Shown here: one piece after another, positions 1 to 8,315 of the stretch
How positions within the stretch are numbered: position 1 is the stretch's first letter
How the letters are laid out: each line of letters begins with the position of its first letter
Virus record (IMG/VR): IMGVR_UViG_3300019850_000046
Span: 1 to 27,384 of that record
Reading direction: 5' to 3' (one strand)
Length of the DNA: 27,384 nt
DNA from: a virus
Made by a program: the position numbers and the translations under genes
The notes under the pieces: model-generated
Database searches by the model: none
Seen by the model: the letters and a program-made list of their open reading frames with translations, nothing else
What the model was told of the DNA's origin: nothing

Positions 1-154
1 ACGTATGTTTCAGAAAAAGAATATAGAAAGGAAATATAATAAAGGTGAATTAGAATATTGGAATCCTGAACAAACAGAATATCAAAATATGCTTATAAAT
101 GGATATGATCGTATATGGGATTGTGGCAATGCTAAGTATATATATAAAATTTGA
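1..154 (+). CDS. 3' end of an unrecognised phage protein (partial)
   Basis: An open frame enters from the left edge and ends at TGA 152-154. It encodes about 50 residues, rich in Tyr, Asn and Lys, with the segment WNPEQTEYQNMLINGYDRIW near the middle. An ATG lies at position 5 but no ribosome binding site can be seen before it because the window starts there, so I treat it as a C-terminal fragment. It converges on the leftward gene that ends at 168, leaving a 13-base gap with no obvious hairpin. I do not recognise the family. Confidence 0.45.
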   Translation, partial: RMFQKKNIERKYNKGELEYWNPEQTEYQNMLINGYDRIWDCGNAKYIYKI

Positions 155-167
155 TATACAGAAAGTA

Positions 168-974
168 TTAATTTTCACCCCATTTTATTATAAAATTATT
201 TGGATAAATACTTTTTATCCAGAAACCAGTATATTCTAAATTAGATTCATCTTGATAAGCTAATTCAAAATTGTGTATTGATAATGGATTTGTAATTCCC
301 GGAATAAAATTATAATAAAAATTATTGTCTCCTATATATGTATTAAAGACTTCTATCATTGTATTACAATTAACACCATATATATCTTCAATTTGATCAA
401 CAATATAATTTTGTATTCTTGCTATTGTTGTATTATCATGTATATGTTTATGTTGAGTAGAATTCCAATAACCATATTTAATAGGTATAGAAACAAGTTG
501 CCATCTATTTGGTTCGATTTCTATTTGTCCATATCCTATTGTTGAACATGGTTTTATACCTATACTATTATGCATGTATGGGCATTGATTATTCAATACA
601 TAATCATGGTGATAATATTTGACATATACACTTGTTATATCAGAAGCACTTGAAGCACTTGACTCCATACTTGCTGTTAAAAGATAATCTGTATCAGTAT
701 CTTTTAATGAATAATCTTCAAGTTTTATTTCAAGAAGAGAATTTAACGATTGTCCTTGATCTACAAGTATATGATTTTTATCTATAATATCCGAAGGTAT
801 TAAATAATTTCTTCTATATAAATGCCAATAAAATCCTGTTACAGGTTGTGATGTAGTTAAATCATATAAATCTATACCGAAATCATAACATAGAACTTTA
901 CACCAATCAGCATATATGAATCCTTCACCATATATCAATCCAGAACCATATATATTACAATTATCAACATTCAT
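168..974 (-). CDS. Putative virion/tail protein, unknown function
   Basis: This 268-residue protein is the last gene of the leftward virion operon. Its start codon touches the stop of the preceding gene (975), so it is probably translated by coupling. The sequence is rich in Tyr, Asn, Ser and aromatic residues, with no membrane segment or signal peptide, typical of beta-rich phage fibre or baseplate proteins. I see no enzymatic motif. A short Ser-rich stretch (SSASSAS, about residues 105-111) may be a linker. Placement directly after the fibre-like genes suggests it belongs to the adsorption apparatus, but that is inferred from context only. Confidence 0.7.
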   Translation of the reverse strand: MNVDNCNIYGSGLIYGEGFIYADWCKVLCYDFGIDLYDLTTSQPVTGFYWHLYRRNYLIPSDIIDKNHILVDQGQSLNSLLEIKLEDYSLKDTDTDYLLTASMESSASSASDITSVYVKYYHHDYVLNNQCPYMHNSIGIKPCSTIGYGQIEIEPNRWQLVSIPIKYGYWNSTQHKHIHDNTTIARIQNYIVDQIEDIYGVNCNTMIEVFNTYIGDNNFYYNFIPGITNPLSIHNFELAYQDESNLEYTGFWIKSIYPNNFIIKWGEN

Positions 975-1937
975 TTATACAGTTCTTTCTCTATGCATTG
1001 TTATAATTCCTGATGCATGCCATTCATGGTCATCATTAGTAGTATGCATTTCAAGTTTTAATCTCATTCCATGAGGAAATATAGTCGAATCCGATGCTTG
1101 TAATCTTTCAAATCCAGATCCAATCAATGGAATATTATTTACAAATCTATTACCTATTATTTCATTAGGATATAAATTAAATTCTCCGTCACCACTTGGT
1201 GCTGGTGTTATATTTTCAAATAATTTTGTTGTATCATTATATATAGCATTCCAATAAGCTGGTGGTCTATATCCAGTTTCATCAGTATATACCTGAACAA
1301 ATGATCCACCTGATATACAAGGATTTGTTAAATCTGTTGTTACTTGAACATTTCCTTGTCCATTTGATGGGATTATTACAACATCATAATAATTATAAAA
1401 ATTTGTTCCTGCTGATGGAACAAATTCTACTGTATTTGTTACAACAGATAATGATATATAATCACCATATTTTGCATTTTCCCATATAAAATAACCTTCA
1501 TGTAAATTTGTATCATTATTTATACTATTTACATCCATATATTTTACTGTTTCTGATGGTTCTCCGGGAAAATTACTTAATGTCAAATATTCACCATTAC
1601 CTACATCAGATACAGAATCACTTCTATCACCTCTACCTGTCCAATATGTTGTTGTTCCTGGGTTTCTACTTGTTTGATGTACAAATAATTTTCCATCAAC
1701 ATCTAAAGGCATTAATTCATTAGTTATTATAAATTTTACACCTTCTGATGGCAATAAATCCCTAATAAAATTATTAACAATTATTATACCATCAGATATA
1801 AGTTTTATTAATTGTCTTGATATTTTTACTTGTACAATATCAGTATCTATACTTTTTTCTTCATTTGGATATATTACTAAACCTATATCACTAATATTTT
1901 GTAATATATCAGTATTATTTTTTAATATTATTTTCAT
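975..1937 (-). CDS. Virion structural protein with fibre-type N-terminal module
   Basis: This is a 320-residue protein. Residues about 1-75 (MKIILKNNTDILQNISDIGL, later LISDGIIIVNN) resemble the N-terminal module of the two large fibre-like proteins encoded at 2268-3572 and 3625-5034: a beta strand, NN, a DLG or IGL turn, and a final (N/D)GxxIxNx segment. The rest (about 80-320) is a distinct beta-rich domain with many Gly, Asn, Thr and Tyr residues and no catalytic motif. Its ATG shares a base with the stop of the 104-residue gene upstream. I infer a tail or adsorption role from the module and the neighbours; the exact structure it builds is unknown. Confidence 0.75.
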   Translation of the reverse strand: MKIILKNNTDILQNISDIGLVIYPNEEKSIDTDIVQVKISRQLIKLISDGIIIVNNFIRDLLPSEGVKFIITNELMPLDVDGKLFVHQTSRNPGTTTYWTGRGDRSDSVSDVGNGEYLTLSNFPGEPSETVKYMDVNSINNDTNLHEGYFIWENAKYGDYISLSVVTNTVEFVPSAGTNFYNYYDVVIIPSNGQGNVQVTTDLTNPCISGGSFVQVYTDETGYRPPAYWNAIYNDTTKLFENITPAPSGDGEFNLYPNEIIGNRFVNNIPLIGSGFERLQASDSTIFPHGMRLKLEMHTTNDDHEWHASGIITMHRERTV

Positions 1938-2251
1938 TATTTAGGCTCCGGGGCATCATTAGCACCTTCATAAAATTTAAGTGTTTTTAACCATTCATAT
2001 GATTGACCTATAATATTTTTCCCTTCTTGGTTTAATATATCAATAGAAAAAAATTCTTTAAATTTATTTGTACATACATGTGTTAAAGTAGTAACACATT
2101 TCATTTTATCTTGATATGAAGCATGATCTTTAAATATTTCTACTTTAACTGATACATGATATCTACATATATAATTGCATGATATAATTAAAATATATGC
2201 TTCGGGTAAATATATTCCTGTATCAAGTTTAATTTCTTTTTGTAATCCCAT
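1937..2251 (-). CDS. Small conserved phage tail-region protein
   Basis: This 104-residue protein has no membrane segment. It contains KLDTGIYLPEAYILIISCNY near the start, VKVEIFKDHASYQDK in the middle, and GQSYEWLKTLKFY near the end. The combination of a 'LPEAY' strand, a 'F-D--S' strand and a C-terminal 'YEWLKT--F' helix is one I associate with small proteins coded among tail-fibre genes of many phages, but I know no function. It sits between two proteins carrying the shared fibre module, with a likely ribosome binding site (AGGAT) just upstream, so it may be a small fibre or adaptor component. Confidence 0.7.
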   Translation of the reverse strand: MGLQKEIKLDTGIYLPEAYILIISCNYICRYHVSVKVEIFKDHASYQDKMKCVTTLTHVCTNKFKEFFSIDILNQEGKNIIGQSYEWLKTLKFYEGANDAPEPK

Positions 2252-2267
2252 AATTTATAATCCTATT

Positions 2268-3572
2268 TTATCTAACATATTCCACTTGTAACCAACATTG
2301 TTCAGCATATGTATTAACGATTCCTGATGAACCTTCTCTTTTATACATTAATTCAATATAATCACCAGCATTAAAATTTACTAATACTGCTGGTAATACA
2401 ATACTTGCATAATCATCAGTAGTATTTCTCGTATATGATGATGATGTAGTTCTTATCATTTCTGTAGTCCCATTTAATCTTATATAACACTTTATAGTTT
2501 TTCTATTATTATTAGTATTATCATAACATAATACATAAGATACTTTATATAATCCACCTTCAATCATAGATATTCTTGAAGGATTTGTAGATGTACTATG
2601 ATCAAAATAACCTGTATCTCTTATATATTGTGTATCCCAACTATAAGGAGTAGCAGTGTTTTGATTTATATTTATTTGTCCATTGCTATCATATACATTT
2701 ATATATTGATGTTCAAATGAATTTGACAATATTTCTACTGTTGCTTTATTATTTCCATTATCAACAACATTTACAGAACCAGTAAAATTTATTTTATCTG
2801 TATTTGTTGTTATTGCAACATTATCTTGTTCAATTTCAACAGTAGTTCCGCCTGGAGATCCTTGATCCCCTTTAACACCTTCTAATTTTGTTACTTTTAT
2901 ATCAGCAGATAATATATCAATATTATCATCAGTTCTTATTTGAAATGTAATAAAATCACCTTGTACAAAACTTCTTGTTATATAATCAGAATATGAATGT
3001 ATTTCAGTATGATATAAATTTTGAAATTTTTCTATAGTTAAAGGTGTAGTATTATTTTTCATAACACGATAATGACATTCACCAAAATTTGATGTATTAT
3101 CTCTTGTCATGCATGCTATTGTTATATTGTATATACCATCTTTTTTAATATCTATTCTATCTTTATTAGAAGAATTGTGTTCTATAGTTGTTGTATCATT
3201 AGAAAAAGTAATAGTATTATATACTATATTAGTCCAAGATGAAGGAACAGATATATTTTCTTCATGTATTTCACAACAAGCAAGATCAGTAGAAACAACA
3301 CCAGATATATTTCCATCTTGTATCAAATCTTGATATTCTGATTCAAAATGTAAATGTTGTAAAGCATCATTTATATTTAAATCTGTTGTGCCATCATTTA
3401 TACCTATATCACCATTTGAAACATGGTCATTTAAATCAGTTGATTCAGTTAATTCAACATATTCAAATAGATCTGTTAGATTAATAGTATCAGAAGATAA
3501 TAAAGTTATACCTAAATCGTCAATAGATATAGATGATGCTATATTATTATGTGCTATAACAGTTATTGCCAT
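2268..3572 (-). CDS. Tail fibre/adhesin with collagen-like linker and two C1q-like domains
   Basis: This 434-residue protein has a clear modular plan. Residues 1-75 are the shared fibre N-terminal module (MAITVIAHNN, then DDLG, LTDLFEY, NGDIGINDG). About 95-230 is a beta-sandwich resembling C1q/TNF jelly rolls (GIYNITIACMTRD, FVQGDFITFQIRT). A very short collagen-like stretch (GVKGDQGSPGG) follows, and residues about 290-434 repeat the jelly-roll theme (GGLYKVSYVL, FNAGDYIELMYKR), ending in WLQVEYVR. Jelly rolls of this sort usually trimerise and bind surface ligands, which fits a receptor-binding or accessory fibre. The domain assignment is from sequence pattern only. It follows the 469-residue fibre gene in the same operon, separated by a hairpin. 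Confidence 0.8.
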   Translation of the reverse strand: MAITVIAHNNIASSISIDDLGITLLSSDTINLTDLFEYVELTESTDLNDHVSNGDIGINDGTTDLNINDALQHLHFESEYQDLIQDGNISGVVSTDLACCEIHEENISVPSSWTNIVYNTITFSNDTTTIEHNSSNKDRIDIKKDGIYNITIACMTRDNTSNFGECHYRVMKNNTTPLTIEKFQNLYHTEIHSYSDYITRSFVQGDFITFQIRTDDNIDILSADIKVTKLEGVKGDQGSPGGTTVEIEQDNVAITTNTDKINFTGSVNVVDNGNNKATVEILSNSFEHQYINVYDSNGQININQNTATPYSWDTQYIRDTGYFDHSTSTNPSRISMIEGGLYKVSYVLCYDNTNNNRKTIKCYIRLNGTTEMIRTTSSSYTRNTTDDYASIVLPAVLVNFNAGDYIELMYKREGSSGIVNTYAEQCWLQVEYVR

Positions 3573-3588
3573 TATATATCCTTATTTA

Positions 3589-3612
3589 ATTGGTGGCTAT
3601 TACACCACCAAT
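3589..3612. terminator. Stem-loop between two fibre genes, terminator-like on the + strand
   Basis: A perfect 8-bp stem (ATTGGTGG / CCACCAAT) closes an 8-base loop. Read on the + strand it is followed by a run of T (3612-3616), as in an intrinsic terminator. Read on the - strand, the direction in which the flanking genes are transcribed, it is followed by TAAATAAGG, not a T run. It therefore looks like a terminator for antisense transcription, or an mRNA processing or stability hairpin between the two fibre genes. Confidence 0.55.
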
Positions 3613-3624
3613 TTTTATATATTT

Positions 3625-5034
3625 TTATGCTCTCCACGCAATTTCTATAACCATAACAGGATCTTCAACTAAAGTAGATGCTGAAAGATAACTTTGTAAA
3701 TAATCATTAGAGTTAATATCTATATTTGTTGATACATCAATATTTCCTGTTGTTGAGTTTATATTTAATGTTGCTATATTAGTAGCAGTATCATTTCTTC
3801 TAACTCTCATATCACAAGTACCATTTGCATCTAATTGACCTGTCATAGATACAATACAAGCATCTCTTGGTATTCTATATCCAGAATTATTTGATGCAAG
3901 ATTACCTACTGCAAAGTTAAGATACTGATTTTTAACACTTCTTCTTCTACCAAATACTAAAGTTTCTCTTTGTACAGATAACCATTTTGTTCTTGTTGAA
4001 TCATAAATGAATAAAATACCATCTTTAACAGCAAATTGACCATCTTGTAATCCTGTTGTTGGTAAAGCAGCTTTAGGTTTTAATTCTAAAGGTGCTGTTG
4101 TAGCAACATCAGTGTCTATTATAACAGGCCCAGCATCAGCAGTAATAGTTCTACCTGCACCAGCACCACCTTCATCATATGCACCGTCTAATGTATTATT
4201 ATCAAGTGCATCTGTCATCTGAGTATTTATATCACCAATTATAGTTTCAAGATCACTTGGACTATTAGGAAAATTTGAATATGTTCCTTCAACATCTATT
4301 TCTGATGCATCATGTTTATTTGGGCCACCATTAAGGTGATCATTAAAATCTACATCAGCAATTTTTAACCAATTATTTGTTTCTGTAGAATATATATATT
4401 GAGCATTTTTTTCATCACCATCATCATTAATCATAATAGCATTATTATCATTTGATTGACCGTTATCTACCCATGCTGCACCATCAAAATGATATAAATT
4501 CTCAGTAGCATTTGTAAGATTTATTACACGATCATCTGTAGATGCACTTCCTTCATCTATCCATGTTGTACCATCCCATTTATAATAATGATTATCATCA
4601 GTATCAATATAAACATCACCTGTTGTTGGTGATGCTGGTGGCGTTGCTACAATATCTAATACTCTATATAATGCAGGTTCTACCCATGATGGTGATCCAA
4701 ATGAAGGAGTATTTGCTATATTTGTCCAATCTACTAAACTACCTGTATTTGGTGTTGTTAATTCTCCTTTTGTATAATGTTTTGTTAAATCATCATATAC
4801 ATTATCTCTTGTAATATAATTAACACCATCTGCTGCAGATAAATCAACAGAACCATTATTGATTACTAAATCACCATTATTTACAAATGATTCAAGTTCT
4901 TTATCATCACTGATATCACTATATTCAAAGAAATCACTTAATGTTAATTGAGTACCATTAAGTATTTCTGTACCTAAATTTTCTAAAACTACTGTACTAC
5001 CACTATTATTTTTTGCTATAACTGTCCATGCCAT
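3625..5034 (-). CDS. Tail fibre/adhesin with shared N- and C-terminal modules
   Basis: This 469-residue protein starts with the shared module (MAWTVIAKNN, ENLG, LSDFFEY, NNGDLVINNG; residues 1-75). The middle carries three successive short repeats of the type 'DxxxYxxDGxxWxDxG' (YYKWDGTTWIDEG, LYHFDGAAWVDNG, YIYSTETNNWLKI; roughly 145-235), a pattern common in phage fibre shafts. A Gly/Ala-rich stretch lies at about 295. From about 330 it has a C-terminal domain of roughly 140 residues (FIYDSTRTKWLSV ... VMVIEIAWRA) that is clearly paralogous to the end of the 272-residue protein encoded at 5050-5868. A good ribosome binding site (AAAGGAGAAA) precedes the start. This is most likely a receptor-interaction fibre. 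Confidence 0.85.
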   Translation of the reverse strand: MAWTVIAKNNSGSTVVLENLGTEILNGTQLTLSDFFEYSDISDDKELESFVNNGDLVINNGSVDLSAADGVNYITRDNVYDDLTKHYTKGELTTPNTGSLVDWTNIANTPSFGSPSWVEPALYRVLDIVATPPASPTTGDVYIDTDDNHYYKWDGTTWIDEGSASTDDRVINLTNATENLYHFDGAAWVDNGQSNDNNAIMINDDGDEKNAQYIYSTETNNWLKIADVDFNDHLNGGPNKHDASEIDVEGTYSNFPNSPSDLETIIGDINTQMTDALDNNTLDGAYDEGGAGAGRTITADAGPVIIDTDVATTAPLELKPKAALPTTGLQDGQFAVKDGILFIYDSTRTKWLSVQRETLVFGRRRSVKNQYLNFAVGNLASNNSGYRIPRDACIVSMTGQLDANGTCDMRVRRNDTATNIATLNINSTTGNIDVSTNIDINSNDYLQSYLSASTLVEDPVMVIEIAWRA

Positions 5035-5049
5035 AATTTATTTCTCCTT

Positions 5050-5868
5050 TTAGTATCTCCATGATAATTCAATAGTTATTATCGGATCTTTTATTGAACT
5101 TGAAGGTGAATCAAAATAACATTGTAAGATATCACCTTCATTTACATCTATATTTATATTTGTGTCCCCATTACCATAATCATTAATAACATCCAACGAT
5201 GTTATTATTGTGTTTGTATTATTCTTTCTTATATAAAATGTTCCTGTTCCTAAATTATGGAATTGACCACTTAAAGATACAATACAAGCATTTCTTATAA
5301 CTCTTAAACTGTTTTTATTACTTGGTATTACACCGCCAAAATAACGAAGGTACTGATTATTTGTTAATCCTTTTTTACCAAAAGATAAAGTTTGTTTATC
5401 AGTTGATAACCATTTATTTCTATTATTATCCTTTATATATAATATATTATCAATAGTATTATACCATTGTTGTCCAAAATTAGCTGAAACAGGTGGTGTA
5501 TTAGATATAGTATACAACTTTTGTAAATCTGTTATATCATAATATAATTGGTTTATATCATCAACTTCAACAAGAGATCCTTTTGCGTAGTAATCTATAT
5601 CTACATTCGTTCCAGCATCATTATTATTAAATGCAATATAACCAGTATTAAAATTAACATAATACTGGCCTGATGGTGGTGGATATGTTGATGTTTCTGT
5701 AAAATTCTGAATTGATAATCTTGAAGATATAGTACCGTCATCAGGAACTTCTATAAGTTCTACAATATTATTTGCAGAAGATGGAATAGTTCTTGTTTCT
5801 TGATAATGTATTTGTTGCCATTGATTATCAATAGATTTCCTTATATTATGTAGAGGAAAATATTTCAT
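5050..5868 (-). CDS. Fibre-like virion protein, paralogue of the downstream fibre C-terminus
   Basis: This 272-residue protein has an N-terminal half with YYVNFNTGYIAFNNNDAGT and VDIDYYAKGSLVEVDDINQL, a strand pattern I associate with phage fibre attachment domains. From about residue 140 to the end (LYIKDNNRNKWLSTDKQTLSFGKK ... IITIELSWRY) it aligns throughout with the C-terminal domain of the 469-residue fibre encoded just downstream, including NQYL, ACIVS(L/M)(S/T)GQ, a basic strand and the final E(L/I)(S/A)WR(Y/A). It lacks the N-terminal module shared by the other fibres, so it may be a connector or a shorter fibre. Its ATG abuts the preceding stop codon. Confidence 0.8.
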   Translation of the reverse strand: MKYFPLHNIRKSIDNQWQQIHYQETRTIPSSANNIVELIEVPDDGTISSRLSIQNFTETSTYPPPSGQYYVNFNTGYIAFNNNDAGTNVDIDYYAKGSLVEVDDINQLYYDITDLQKLYTISNTPPVSANFGQQWYNTIDNILYIKDNNRNKWLSTDKQTLSFGKKGLTNNQYLRYFGGVIPSNKNSLRVIRNACIVSLSGQFHNLGTGTFYIRKNNTNTIITSLDVINDYGNGDTNINIDVNEGDILQCYFDSPSSSIKDPIITIELSWRY

Positions 5869-6480
5869 TTATAACCCTATGAAATGTAATATAGTTGTTA
5901 TTGATTTTGGATTTATCATACCATTAGTTAATATAATCAATGTAATAAGTATACCAATTATTATATATTTGTATTTAATTATTTTATTATACATTTTAGA
6001 CATAGCAGGAATCATTTTCATATCATTATTTATTATACCAGACAACTTATCAAGTTTTAACTCTAAAGATGATAAATCATCTTTTAATTCATTAAGATAT
6101 TTTGATATATTATCTATATCAGATTTTGACATATCTATATTTTTATCCATATCATGTATATTTTTAATAGAATTTTCTATATTTGAAATGTCTTTATAAA
6201 CATGTAATATTTTTTCTTTTAAATCAGTTACATGAACATATTCATTTTCTATATTATCTATTTTTCCTACTAATCTATCTATATCTTTTTGTTGTTCTTT
6301 TAAAACATCATACATATTATGTGTTGTTTCTTCTATAAGTCTTTTATGCGTTTTTAATTCAATGTTATATTTATTATCAATGCTTGATAATAAAATTTGA
6401 ATTTTTTCATCAAGATCTGATATTTTTTCATTTATAGAATTTCTTGTTAAATTACATATATCTGTATTATGCATGGACAT
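5869..6480 (-). CDS. Coiled-coil protein with C-terminal membrane anchor
   Basis: This 203-residue protein is almost entirely helical. Residues about 15-150 are a long Glu/Lys/Asp-rich coiled coil with leucine and isoleucine heptad spacing. Residues about 170-188 (YIIIGILITLIILTNGM) form one clear transmembrane helix near the C-terminus, leaving a short tail. The expected topology is a cytoplasmic coiled coil anchored in the inner membrane. Its start overlaps the end of the receiver-like gene by 14 bases, and that gene in turn overlaps the actin-like ATPase gene. The coupling suggests it is a partner of the filament-forming protein, for instance a membrane anchor. No family is recognised. Confidence 0.75.
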   Translation of the reverse strand: MSMHNTDICNLTRNSINEKISDLDEKIQILLSSIDNKYNIELKTHKRLIEETTHNMYDVLKEQQKDIDRLVGKIDNIENEYVHVTDLKEKILHVYKDISNIENSIKNIHDMDKNIDMSKSDIDNISKYLNELKDDLSSLELKLDKLSGIINNDMKMIPAMSKMYNKIIKYKYIIIGILITLIILTNGMINPKSITTILHFIGL

Positions 6481-6961
6481 ATCTCATTAAATTGTCTGTT
6501 TTTCTATTACCATTATAAAAATCCATATGTTTTGATATTCTTCTTTCTTTTTTTAATTTCAATTGTTTATCAAATTTATATATTTTTATAAGATCCTTTA
6601 TTCGTTTATATACTATTGCAATCCATTTATTACAATCTAATGTTTCTTTTTTAATAATACCATCAACACCTTGTGATATTAATTTCATAGATAATATTGG
6701 ATTATTATCAACGACACATAATATTTTTATATTTTTAAATATTTCTTTTATTTTACTGGTATATTTACTATTTACATCATTACACATTATTAATATATCA
6801 ATATGTTTCATTTGTAATAAAGTATTTATGTTATCAACTAATAATATTGATGATATATTATATTTTTCTTTTAAATTTAATAACAAGTCTTTATGTTCTT
6901 TTGTAAATACACAAACTATATAATCATCAAATACATCATTTTTTGATATTTCACTCATCAT
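6467..6961 (-). CDS. Receiver-like (CheY-fold) protein lacking the phospho-acceptor Asp
   Basis: Residues about 12-118 of this 164-residue protein show the alternating strand-helix rhythm of response-regulator receivers. A third strand IDILIMC occupies the place of the usual 'DLVLLD', a fourth strand is ILCVVDNN, and a following ISQGVDGIIKK resembles the receiver 'AGADGYLLK' with its conserved Lys (104/105). The position where the phosphorylated Asp normally sits is Cys60, and the first-strand acidic pair is absent, so phosphorylation in the usual way seems unlikely. The tail (about 125-164) is very basic. The start codon overlaps the stop of the actin-like gene in an ATGA arrangement. The fold call is inference from pattern only; it could be another Rossmann-like protein. 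Confidence 0.6.
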   Translation of the reverse strand: MMSEISKNDVFDDYIVCVFTKEHKDLLLNLKEKYNISSILLVDNINTLLQMKHIDILIMCNDVNSKYTSKIKEIFKNIKILCVVDNNPILSMKLISQGVDGIIKKETLDCNKWIAIVYKRIKDLIKIYKFDKQLKLKKERRISKHMDFYNGNRKTDNLMRYVHA

Positions 6962-8067
6962 TTCACCTTTAAAGTATCAGCATATAACAAGCATCCTTTA
7001 GAAACTGATGTTAATTTATTTTTAGCTGATATAACATCAGTATATTCAAAAGGTATTTTTACATTGTTTAATTCTTTAGTAAATATATCAACAAATCCAT
7101 CAGGCAATGATGTACCACCTGATATTACAATTGGTATTGGTTCTATTATATTTATATCATTAGATTTGTTAAAAGTATTAATTGTTTGATTAATGGTGTT
7201 TTTAATAACATGAGTATGTGTAAATATAAGTGCTCTTTCTTCTGCAGATACTTTATTCATATCAGCTAATAAATTAAGTTGATTTTCTTTTATATGATTT
7301 ATCATACTTTCAGAAGTTCCTGTTGCTCTTGCACTTTCTTTATCAATAAAATCTCCTGATTTATTTATACTAAAACTAAATAATAACATTCCTTTATAAA
7401 CAAATGCTACATTTACGAGACCAGCACCAAATGAAAAACCAAGACCAGTTGTTTCCTTAGCTTTTTCAAGTTCTGATATAATAACAGCATATGCTTCATT
7501 TAAAGATGTTGGTTTATATCCAAGATTTTCTATAAGAGCTGATATACTCATAGAATGGTATTCTACATTAAATGTTTCATTATCATTTATTGTTTCTGCA
7601 GGAATACTATAAACAACATTAGATCCTTTTTCAGGATTACCTGTTTCAATACTATATCTTAATATTTCTTTTAAGATTAATGCTGATTTTTTTTCTTTTG
7701 GATTAATAACACCTTTTGATAATGGTCTTAGTGATGATGAATTTTGTATTTTTGCCATTGTTAAAGCATCTTCTCCAATTATAAATACTTCGTCGTCTTG
7801 TTTAACATATTTCATAGTATTTAAATTAAACATATTACCATTAAACATGATATCAGGTACTTTATAAAAACAACTTCTCAAAGGAACATAATCTATTTTA
7901 TTTATAGTCTTATGATATGCACCACATACCCATCCAGTACCAACATCCAAACCAATATTTTTTGTTTTCTCTTTTTTTACATTTTTTGTCATATTTCTTA
8001 TTCCTTCTTTTAATACAGGTTCTTTATTTAAAAAAATAATATCATCAACATCATCAACAGTATTCAT
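6958..8067 (-). CDS. Actin-like ATPase (actin/MreB/Hsp70 superfamily)
   Basis: This 369-residue protein belongs to the actin/Hsp70 nucleotide-binding fold. The phosphate-1 loop is IGLDVGTGWV (Asp41, Gly43, Gly45). The connecting helix has LNEAYAVIIS, the counterpart of the EP-AAA motif of MreB and Hsp70. The adenosine motif is VISGGTSLPDGF (315-325). The phosphate-2 loop (FSFGAGLVNVAF, 211-222) is degenerate: the usual Asp is Ser212 and the Thr pair is Leu-Val. Such proteins polymerise to segregate DNA or organise the cell; here a role in positioning phage DNA or assembly is inferred. Codon 26 (ATG at 7992) is an alternative start with a better ribosome binding site (GAAGGA), which would trim the N-terminus to 344 residues. 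ATGA overlaps link it to genes on both sides. Confidence 0.8.
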   Translation of the reverse strand: MNTVDDVDDIIFLNKEPVLKEGIRNMTKNVKKEKTKNIGLDVGTGWVCGAYHKTINKIDYVPLRSCFYKVPDIMFNGNMFNLNTMKYVKQDDEVFIIGEDALTMAKIQNSSSLRPLSKGVINPKEKKSALILKEILRYSIETGNPEKGSNVVYSIPAETINDNETFNVEYHSMSISALIENLGYKPTSLNEAYAVIISELEKAKETTGLGFSFGAGLVNVAFVYKGMLLFSFSINKSGDFIDKESARATGTSESMINHIKENQLNLLADMNKVSAEERALIFTHTHVIKNTINQTINTFNKSNDINIIEPIPIVISGGTSLPDGFVDIFTKELNNVKIPFEYTDVISAKNKLTSVSKGCLLYADTLKVK

Positions 8068-8309
8068 TTTAAATTGCTCTCTACATTTTTATTGTCCAAT
8101 TCAAAAAAAGGTATATCAAATTCATCAGGAATATCATCTATTATTGATATTTTATCTTTTATTTCCTTTTTAATTTTTCTTGTATTTCTACTTATATTTA
8201 TATTATTATGAATATCATTAACCAAAATAAACTTTTTATCAATCAAAGATGTTAATAAAAATATTATTCTATCTTTTAATGTGCATTCTATTTTTATATA
8301 TTCATTCAT
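8064..8309 (-). CDS. Small hypothetical protein upstream of the actin-like ATPase
   Basis: This 81-residue protein is unrecognised. The N-terminal half is hydrophobic (DRIIFLLTSLIDKKFILV) but reads more like a buried helix-strand unit than a membrane span. The centre is basic (NTRKIKKEIKDK) and the tail acidic (DDIPDEFDIPFFELD). It overlaps the start of the actin-like gene by four bases in an ATGA arrangement, so the two are likely made together. A small protein with a basic patch next to a filament ATPase could be an adaptor, but nothing in the sequence proves it. Confidence 0.55.
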   Translation of the reverse strand: MNEYIKIECTLKDRIIFLLTSLIDKKFILVNDIHNNINISRNTRKIKKEIKDKISIIDDIPDEFDIPFFELDNKNVESNLK

Positions 8310-8315
8310 AACAGT

